A stretch of DNA of 64,000 nt from Diadema setosum (lineage: Eukaryota > Echinodermata > Echinoidea > Diadematoida > Diadematidae): positions 13,556,371-13,620,370 of the forward strand of contig NC_092704.1 in assembly GCF_964275005.1 (NCBI RefSeq). The letters run 5' to 3'. Made by a program: the position numbers and the translations under genes. The notes beneath the pieces were generated by a model. That model was not told where the DNA came from and did no database searches. It saw only the letters and a program-made list of their open reading frames with translations. How positions within the stretch are numbered: position 1 is the first letter of the stretch; every line of letters starts with the position of its first letter. Shown piece by piece: positions 56,633 through 64,000 of this stretch.

Positions 56633-58631
56633 CAAGGAGCTACTACAGACATGGAGTCCCAACAGAGTAATTTACGACCGAACTCTTTACGCAACGCGCT
56701 TAACTTCAAAGTGCCGCAGCGACGTTATCACCAAAATCTTACCCGCGGTGACAGCTGCAGCGCGCTTTCAAGATCAAGTTCGATGCCGCAGCTCTGTCCG
56801 TTAGTGGAGGAGAGTGGAAATTGTCGAAACAAACACACGTCTCTTTTGTGCATGCGCAGTCCATAAGTCAGCCATTTTAGTATGCGCAATCGAAATCATC
56901 GAATCCACAACAAAATTTCGAATCTGGTAGTCGTTATTTCGCGAAATTTGGACCTGAGATGGGTGAGTTATGATGAAATATGTATAAAAACATGCCATAT
57001 TACCTTCACTTTTTAAATTCCTCTACATGAAACATGACTTTTGTGGGAACTTTTAAAGTAATTTCGTTCGAAAGAGGATACTTCAACCTTTCGAATGCAA
57101 CCGAGCATGAGAGTGCCAACAGGTGCCAACACATATTAAAATGCATTGGAAGTGAGCTGACGGTGGGCGACACTGTCGTCTGCTCACGTCTTCATACAGT
57201 CCCATTTGTTCATATTTGTGTTAGTCGTCAATTCATGACAAAGTTTTGATCTCTGCCCAAACTCAGACTTGATTACGAATACGATCCATATTACCTTCGC
57301 TTTTTAAATTCCTCTACATGAAACATGACTATTGTGGGAACTTTTAAAGTAATTTCGTTCGAAAGAGGATACTTCAACCTTTCGAATGCAAGCGAGCATA
57401 AGAGTACCAACAGGTGCCAACACATAATAAAATGCATTGGAAGTGAGCTGACGGTGGGCGACACTGTCGTCTGCTCACGTCTTCGTACAGTCCCATTTGT
57501 TCATATTTGTGTTAGTCGTCAATTCATGACAAAGTTTTGATCTCTGCCCAGACTCAGACTTGATTACGAATACGATTATCCGTTCATCACGATTAATTAA
57601 CTTTAGTCTTAAGATTTAACTTAAGTCTAAGAATATGAATAAAACTAAATTGTTACTTAGTTTACTATAGATCAAAATTTAGAGTAAGAAGCTTGATAAA
57701 ATAAATATGTGATACTCAGTCATGTCTTAACTCACGAAATTCGCGAAAATAAAATCGCGAACATTTCAGGTAATTCAGTAGAATCTCATTTTGTCATGTT
57801 TTCCCAAGCTAAGTCACCAATGAAACTCTTAACTAGATCTAGATCTTAGTCTTAGAGTTAAAACTTAAATCAGTAAATTTAAGCCGTTTCGGCTTTCTCC
57901 TTTGCCTTTCCATCCCATGCCATGGTCTGTTCCTTTCCCCTAGGAGCTATTTTTTTTTAGTAATAGTACTGTAGTAGCTCCTTGCTTTCCCTCATATTTT
58001 CACAACTACGGACACGAAAACATGCAGGTGGGTACCTGTAGCTGTAGTGCTGTACTGTAGTGTAGAATTGGTGTATAAAGACCGATTTGGGGAGGCCAAA
58101 AATACAATGAAAATCGACATACTGTTTGAATCAATCTCAGAATCATCGGGAACCAATTCCAACTGTTCGATTTCTAACAGGTTACACAATTCATTGTCCG
58201 CAATACCGTCAAAACCCGCCATATCGAACAAATGTTTGGACGGTACACAATTAACGAATTGAACAAGCAAAATCAAGCAGTTCGAACGCGATCGATCGCA
58301 TGCATTATGCAGCGTCTCCCAGAAACCGCACAAATATCAACCAATTCCGCACTTCCCCCTTCAAGCACACATTTCCGAATTACGGATTACAAGTGGGTTT
58401 TCCCCGATGAAAACGCGATCGCTCCGTAATGTTTATCACAACGCAGTGCGGAAACCACCAAAGCGTGCGATAGAAACGCCAAACCCGGGCGATTATGCCA
58501 CGGACGTGGACACAGATGTCGTAAATCACGCTCGGCTCCCCGCTGCGTATACGCGCGTTCGTCGGAGCGGCATCGAAGCTAGATCAAAGAAGGTTGGCTG
58601 GATGGGACTCCATGTCTGTAGTAGCTCCTTG
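56633..58631. mobile_element. 2-kb DNA transposon, perfect 29-bp ends, CpG-rich edges
   Basis: Inserted into the gene E 5' intron; the gene D copy has the empty site (TTTGTAGAATCAAAGGCC at 44284). Flanked by GTAGAAT (56626-56632 and 58632-58638). The inverted ends begin CAAGGAGCTACTACAGACAT and are perfect for 29 bp. Inside are CpG-rich subterminal stretches, a 291-bp direct repeat (56995-57285, 57286-57576), and a minus-strand open frame with MAGFDGIADNELCNLLEIEQ (near 58219). No catalytic motif was recognised. A 7-bp duplication (or 8 with one mismatch) leaves the superfamily open. Confidence 0.8.
56995..57576. repeat. Two 291-bp direct repeats
   Basis: Two tandem units, each starting CCATATTACCTTC and sharing AGTAATTTCGTTCGAAAGAG and GGCGACACTGTCGTCTGC, about 96 percent identical. 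Each holds a 71-codon open frame (57034-57249 and 57325-57540) with the end ICVSRQFMTKF. The frames differ by about six amino-acid changes, which does not favour coding. Confidence 0.85.
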
Positions 58632-58709
58632 GTAGAATCGAAGGCCAGCTTTTTGTTAAGAGGCAATAATTTGACGAATGATGTAATGAATAATAAATTC
58701 CTCACTTAC

Positions 58710-58880
58710 CAACTCTTTGAATCCAGGTTACAGATTCAATGATATCATTAACTTTGAGTCAGTGAGAAAACAAGAACCATGCAACACATGAATATCCCGA
58801 TTTGAGAGTAATCAGGGCGTCTGCATGCATAAGAGATGATACTGCGGTTCATGTATACGGCAGTGGTTCTGGTGTGATAT
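58710..58880 (-). other. Candidate non-coding 5' exon of gene E
   Basis: Ends AGAGTTG before the donor GTAAGTGAGG on the minus strand. It shares GAACCGCAGTAT, CTGATTACTC and GTTAATGATATCA with the gene D copy at 44360. The upstream limit is uncertain. Confidence 0.45.
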
Positions 58881-59271
58881 AATGTATAGACGTGATAACG
58901 GAGAGCACCTTCACATTTTTTTTTTACCTTCCTACTGGGGAATCCCACTACGATGTCAGCGAACCAAAGTCAAACGGCATTGCTTTCGAAGGCATTTGCA
59001 TATTTGAATTACGTTTGTGTGTGTATGTGGGGGGGGGGGGATGCGTGTGTGTGTGGGAGGGTTTCTGTTATTATACAAGCAACCCCATAAACTTCTTCGA
59101 ATCCCCTCCCCCTCCGTTAGCGCCCTTCTATCATCACATTTATTTTGTTCTGTTTGGTTTTGTTTTTCATTGTTCCACGTTACACGTTTTACAAAATAAG
59201 TCATAAACATAAGAAATTGAAAGTGTGAATTACCCCCGAGGGCAATTAACCTCAGAAAAATACTGGTTAGT

Positions 59272-59405
59272 GATAAGGTTAGAGTAAAGATTAGGATTAG
59301 GGTTAGGTTTAGAGTTAGAGTTTGGGTAAGGGTTAGGATTCATAGGTTCAGGTTGAGGATTAGGATTAGGATTAGAATTAGGGTCAGGATCAGGGGAAGG
59401 GTTGG
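59272..59405. repeat. Degenerate TTAGGG-type interstitial repeat
   Basis: A run of TTAGGG, TTAGGA, TTAGAG and related hexamers (GATTAGGATTAGGGTTAGG) over about 130 bp. It resembles the metazoan telomere repeat but is impure. It is not seen in the gene D unit at the matching place. Confidence 0.7.
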
Positions 59406-59754
59406 TGGTAATTCCAATGGACTAATTGCCGTAGACCCGCACTGTCGAATACAACAAATAAGAGAATTCATCTTTATTGATTTCAAAGCAGGGATACGGA
59501 TGATTCTGATGCAGAGTTCAAAAAGGGTTAGATAGATGATGAAAAAATACATACACATTTTGTTTGAATATTACATTAAGTCGATTATGAATATTTAAAT
59601 GACATGCATGCAAGACGCAAATGAAAAATACAGTAGGCTTAAAGATATCTATTATGAATTGTATAATGAATGTTTACCTGATAAAGATTTTAAAAAAGAG
59701 AAAAATACTAACACATGGAATACCTAAAACTTCTCACAATGACTTTTTTTTTCA

Positions 59755-59890
59755 TAGCCAAGCTCCATGCCCTCTCGGCCCACAGACAATCCTTCTGGTC
59801 CTTGTTCTTAAAGTTCTTCTCCTTTTGGTCACAGAGGACATCCGAGTCTGAAGGTTGTTCCCTGCATGGGAGAAGGATTTGGAGGGTTCT
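59755..59890 (-). pseudogene. MADF-like exon relic, copy near gene E
   Basis: The minus strand reads EQPSDSDVLCDQKEKNF, KNKDQKDCLWAERAWSLA. This has the spacing of the first half of a MADF domain (hydrophobic-W/L-D, YKNKD-like, then LWAE). The partner near 45.3 kb is broken. Acceptor and donor sites are not evident, so it is entered as a relic. MADF domains bind DNA in ADF-1-type regulators and also occur in transposon-derived genes. Confidence 0.4.
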
Positions 59891-59929
59891 GGGCTCTGGC
59901 TGGAGCTTCAGCTCCATTGCTCTAAACTA

Positions 59930-61250
59930 GCCTGTCAAAGTAGTCTTTTCTCAGCCGACATGAATGCAATAAAGTGTTATCCAAAGTAACATACATGTAA
60001 TTTTAGAGCAATCGATGTCTTTTTTTTTTTGGTATTTCTGTTTTTATTGAAAATTATAACAATTGCCATGAATCAAAGTACGTATCATACCTGCGAAAGT
60101 ATAATGCTCAATGGAGCATAGGGAACACACACTCAAGACAACACAATATAATACAATACAACACAACACAACACAACACAACACAACACAACACAACACA
60201 ACACAACGAAAATGTCTCCCTGCATATGCAGTGGAGTCCCACCATAACAAGCGCCATGGAAATAAATTACGTTCTATAAAATGATAATTGTTTGTTTTAA
60301 TCGGTTTCCCCAGTTATAATTGGTCTTAAAAAAATCCGCATTTCATACTTCCCCTAATCTGATTTTTCACGGGACCTGCTGCTGTACCAGTTAATGCTTT
60401 TACGCAGGCCCCATCATATTTTTTCGCATCATGACCACAGTTTAATTCGCACGCATACAGACCTTGTGTTTATACCAAATCAAACTTCTCTACATTCCGA
60501 TGAAGTCTCATCTAAATTATGTTTTGTATAATTTTCGTATTTATATACTTTATTGTGATATATGTGAGAAATATGAAAATAAATTGAAATGAAATGAAAT
60601 GAAATTACATGTATTGAAATCAAACAATAACAGGGAAAAGCATTCACAATAATCATTTTGAGATGACGGTCGGGTGCAACTTTTGAAAAAAGAATCAAAT
60701 ACAGATTTATCGACTAAGGTAAGCTCCCCACCAATCTCTCTAACATAATAACAAGGGCAAATTGCCCATCATTCACTCCAAAAATACTAAAACGACTCTG
60801 CCTAGGTGGGGGCTCCACTGCATATTACCCATGTGACGTCTGCACAAAATTAGAACAAAGTAATATGCCTTTACTGATTAATCACTGTGGTACATATACG
60901 TAAAGGGGGAAGAGGAATCAAACTATTATATAAATGAAAGTGTCCATTCTTTTAAATGAGAGCCCAGTTTACCCCTTTTCTTATCTATTTTTTATTCAAA
61001 TTTTTGTTTCAAAGGATTGAAAATTTAAATCTACTTGCTGAAATTTGCAGCTAGAACAATCGATGTTGAGCGTCGATGAGCTACGACTGCTGTGATTAGG
61101 CTATGGGGTGAGCTGGTTTTTTCGCTTGTTTCGTTCCGACAACTGCGGCACTAAAATTTCTCCACAGCTACGTGTAAACAAATAACCAAAAAGGCTACAG
61201 GAAAAAGTTCGACACAAACCCTCCTGCAGTATTTTGGTAATTTAGGGGGA
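59930..61250. other. Intergenic DNA with a microsatellite and a LINE tail
   Basis: A run of AACAC units at 60135-60208. A plus-strand LINE-like 3' end (GAGAAATATGAAAATAAATTGAAATGAAATG) spans about 60500-60605. The reverse complement of the same end is at 20282-20330. No gene is seen. Confidence 0.55.
60135..60208. repeat. Pentanucleotide microsatellite (AACAC)
   Basis: About ten consecutive AACAC/ACAAC units after a few ATACA variants. Confidence 0.9.
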
Positions 61251-61377
61251 AACAGTGAACTTTTTTGTCACTGAGGAGCTGAATATGTACACTTTGCCGT
61301 GTACGATATTCATTCGCGAACGATCATGTGATGTATGTTATCCAATCCGAATCGAGAATTATTGTTTACGAGTCAAA

Positions 61378-61575
61378 ATGGCCGCCCCCTGTGAGCCTGT
61401 CGACGCGTCTACGTCGTCTGCTCTGCCGAAAATTAAGATAGACGAAACCTATTTTGTGTGCCAAAGAGTGGATCACATTGAGTGGGGGCCCGGCGGAGAC
61501 CGTGAAATCGCAGACCAGAACGAAGTGATTCAGCTGCTCAGGGGGACTGCTGCAACCTACATGTACATAGGATAA
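61378..61575 (+). CDS. First exon of an uncharacterised protein gene (partial)
   Basis: ATG at 61378 in a good context (AAAATGG) gives MAAPCEPVDASTSSALPKIK, IDETYFVCQRVDHIEWGPGG and DREIADQNEVIQLLRG. It lies in a GC- and CpG-richer stretch than its surroundings, as expected for a gene start. The frame runs into TAA at 61573. A donor must therefore lie before that (for example CTACAT/GTACAT at 61559-61564), or the listed end is a read-through. The protein is not recognised. It may belong with the exon-like segment at 62571, but that junction does not stay in frame with the donor named, so a middle exon would be needed. Confidence 0.45.
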   Translation: MAAPCEPVDASTSSALPKIKIDETYFVCQRVDHIEWGPGGDREIADQNEVIQLLRGTAATYMYIG

Positions 61576-62570
61576 TTTACAGGTTAGTTTACGTGCGTAC
61601 AGTCGTAGCAGTCGACACTGCAGTGCAGTCTCATATATGCGTAATGACTACAACTTAGTACAACGTTAGCTATGTTATGAACGTTGCTTGTGTATGTTAT
61701 AATGGACGCTAATGTTGTAGCTTAGCCGTTAGCGTGTCTGTTACATCTTAGATAAATTATCTTGAATTTCACCTTGGCATGGCATAGCGCCGTTATAATG
61801 TAGCCTAGATGAATTTTACATGTTGTTCTAGATGTATAGCCAACAGCCCAGGTTAGGTTGATGTAGCTGATCGGTGATATTGTTTTGTAAAAATCTTGAC
61901 ACACAGGACTGGATTGAAAAAGGTCTAAACTGCATGTAAATTTATGTTTTCATAATCATGGCCATGGAGTATTAATATTAAAAATCCATCCTGTCTCTCT
62001 CACCCCGAAATCGGCGAATCCCCCCTCAAAACACACATTTAGCATCTCATTAAATTAACTTATTAATATTTGATATAAATAGGTCTAAAAAACCAACAAT
62101 GACAATAATGACATAATTTCAACAATTAAACTCCCTAAAACATATGATTACCATTATGTTGTGCCAAATTATAAAGCAGTGGCACTGGGTGGCGGTGATA
62201 GTGAAAGGCCAAGGATTCTACTAGTATTAATGATGATAAGGCAGTTGTATTCATAATTATGATAATTGATATTGCATGTGATCAGGTGCTGAAAGCTGTA
62301 GATGTCATTTAAAATCAGTAATTGCACTGCAAGTACAAGTTGAAGTAGTTGATGATGACAATGATCATGAGGTGTTAATGATTACCTGGCATAGTACTAG
62401 GGCCTATTGGTAATTACAAGATTCAAATATTGGCAGTCAATAGTCTACCGTACATTTAATGATATATTGAGTGTAACGTTCAACCCCTCCCCCTAGCGTT
62501 TAGCCTTTTTTCCCCCTAACAAAATCCAACGGCTAATCATTGCTGTTCATTTCTCCATTGTATTAAATAG
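61576..62570. other. Proposed intron
   Basis: AT-rich with GATGAT-type simple sequence near 62235-62370. No coding segment was recognised, although a short middle exon cannot be excluded. Confidence 0.4.
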
Positions 62571-62806
62571 GATTCCATGAAACGTGCTACAAGAGGTTTA
62601 TAGATAGCAAACGCCTGAATCTCGCTAGGAAACGAAAGCTGAAGGAGGAGCCTGGTCCGTCAGCAGGAGCATCTGTTTCCTCCCCTAAGACGCTCACATC
62701 AAGATCAAGATTTTCTTCTGGAAGCTCTTCAGGTTCTGCTGTGTTGCCTGTAAAATGCATCATTTGCAACAGAGTCAACCTGCTCATTACTTGCCAAGGG
62801 AAATAG
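62571..62806 (+). CDS. Exon-like segment, HETCYKRF...CIIC protein (partial)
   Basis: After the acceptor-like TATTAAATAG the frame reads FHETCYKRFIDSKRLNLARK, then RKLKEEPGPSAGA, a Ser-rich stretch, and LPVKCIICNRVN, ending CQGK and a stop at 62804. The H-x3-C-Y motif followed by a basic helix and a C-x2-C motif recalls an uncharacterised family of marine-invertebrate proteins in which HxxCY and a CxFC or CIIC pair sit around a charged linker. That recall is from memory and unverified. Possibly zinc-binding, on inference. The sequence has the codon composition of an exon and no stops over 235 bp. Confidence 0.5.
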
Positions 62807-64000
62807 GTCAATATGATTAATATTGAGGCATGAAAACATTGTCATGTTACTATAAGTTGTCCTTGATAAAATGGAGCAATATATATACACCACTGAAACA
62901 TTCACACACATACACAAAGAACTTCAGTGCAAAGTTCAGAAACAACAGAATGTACTGTATATGCACCAATGCTTTGGTCAATGTGATTAATGTTCAAGAA
63001 TTGACATCTTACCAAAGTTGTGCATTATAAAATGTCTTTGTAATACAGATTGCTTCCTGTATTTTGAATGCCAATGTTTATGCAACATGTTTTGACTCCT
63101 TGCCTCAGTATGTGATTGTTCGCCCTTTAGTAAACATTTCTGCCCACTATTATGATTTGATTAGGGTTGAATTATTCTAAGAACAAAGATGTTTTCCTAA
63201 GTGTGGTTTTTTTTCATAAAACTGAATGACTACGATTAAAATTTGTTTCTCCCACTCTGGGGAAAAAAATATGTAACTATTATTCATACTGAAACAGAAT
63301 GTTAATGTAGAAAGGTCAGTACAATCACACAATGTAGGTGTGAGTACAAAATCAGTTTGCTAAAACTAATACCAGCCAAATGAAAATTGTGCATAAGTTG
63401 AGTCAGGTTTGCACAGATCCTCTGATATTGGAAGTTAATTGCAATGTTATCATATTTTTTAATGCCAAACCTGTTTTACTCTCTCCAAGATTTTCAGGTA
63501 CACATTGCCTCCAATACAGAATCCAGCAGTTTTCACTCATGAATGGGTAAACTATAATATTGCCTTTATTTTATATATTGGCATTTTTCAAAACTTTTAC
63601 ACCCTTTCAAGGATATTTGGACCATGGAATGTTCCAGAAAATTTATTAAAACTAGAAAATTTGACTGATTATCATTTTGAGCTATCTTACATGAAAGGAG
63701 GTAGTGTCCCACCAACCTAATGATAGCAATGAAAACTTCAGGAAATCTTAAGAAGATTAAATTTTCGAAAGTACTGTAATATTTCATGAACAACGTGATT
63801 GCTATGTGATCTAAATATATTAAAGCTTCTTAAGAAGAAGAAAAGAAAAACATGTTTACTGATAAACAATATGATCTGTTTAATAGTAATGTCTCATGTG
63901 TGTAAATGAGTTTGTATGTGTGCGTGTGAGTGTATATAATATGTCAGCGTTTTTATGCACGTGTGTATGTGTAATGCACTGATCAATACATGTATTATAA
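62807..64000. other. Right end of the window, no gene seen
   Basis: AT-rich sequence. A 71-codon open frame at 63505-63720 has no recognised motif. GT-rich simple sequence lies near 63895-63975. Confidence 0.5.

Larger units (their letters stand above)
47440..59920. repeat. Segmental duplication, gene E unit (pairs with 30400-45400)
   Basis: Collinear with the gene D unit: GGCTCCTCCAGAATCC-like DNA (47450 and 30545), 3' flank (49750 and 35548), main exon, intron with its MITE, first exon, 5' intron, candidate non-coding exon and the MADF-like relic. Coding parts appear around 85-90 percent identical by eye. Private insertions are the LINE at 47710 and the element at 56633 here, and the LINE, the MITE at 32978 and the hAT-like element at 33919 in the other copy. 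Confidence 0.75.

Noticed and set aside
57034-57540. Two 71-codon open frames as a small gene family
   Set aside because: They come from a 291-bp direct repeat inside a transposon and nearly all differences change amino acids, with no sign of protein constraint.
60044-60250. Cys/Val-rich minus-strand open frame
   Set aside because: Translation of the AACAC microsatellite.

Overview
The window reads as nuclear DNA of a marine invertebrate, most likely an echinoderm. Coding sequence is sparse and split by introns with GT-AG borders. The palindrome TAGGCCTA recurs throughout, and the DNA is crowded with CR1-like LINE tails, a DIRS-type retroelement, palindromic MITEs and hAT-like elements. No prokaryotic features are present. 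The species cannot be fixed from sequence alone.

The backbone is a cluster of five paralogous BTB-BACK genes, here called A to E. A (about 5.15-6.52 kb) and B (25.75-27.21 kb) are on the plus strand and read as one coding exon each. C (13.69-21.75 kb), D (36.49-41.74 kb) and E (51.45-54.11 kb) are on the minus strand. Each of these three has a short acidic, Tyr/Asp-rich first coding exon, a phase-0 intron and one long BTB-BACK exon. A candidate non-coding exon with a conserved donor lies further upstream of each. C, D and E resemble the BTBD17-like family. All five share a C-terminal region beginning with the motif PRLYL.

The cluster grew by two levels of duplication. About 3.1-10.7 kb pairs with about 22.8-29.95 kb (the A and B units). 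About 30.4-45.4 kb pairs with about 47.4-59.9 kb (the D and E units, with flanks). Elements present in one copy and absent from the other leave empty sites that date their insertion after the duplication. A C-terminal fragment at 50.1 kb is the relic of a sixth paralog.

The most striking object is gene D. Its long exon encodes six BTB modules in tandem, repeated every 486 bp (160-162 residues) in one open frame, followed by a single full BACK and C-terminal region, for a predicted 1342 aa. Module 1 resembles gene E, while modules 2-6 form a distinct, nearly identical set, so D looks like a fusion of paralogs followed by array expansion.

By contrast gene A has lost the start codon kept in B and is frameshifted near its C-terminus. 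Exon 1 of gene C carries a frame disruption, and its intron holds the DIRS element. Right of the cluster (61.4-62.8 kb) are two exon-like segments of an unrelated uncharacterised Cys-containing protein. The far left end is a CR1-like LINE with a PHD-type zinc finger. Four LINE 3' ends share a stem-loop with a conserved loop and a covarying stem.
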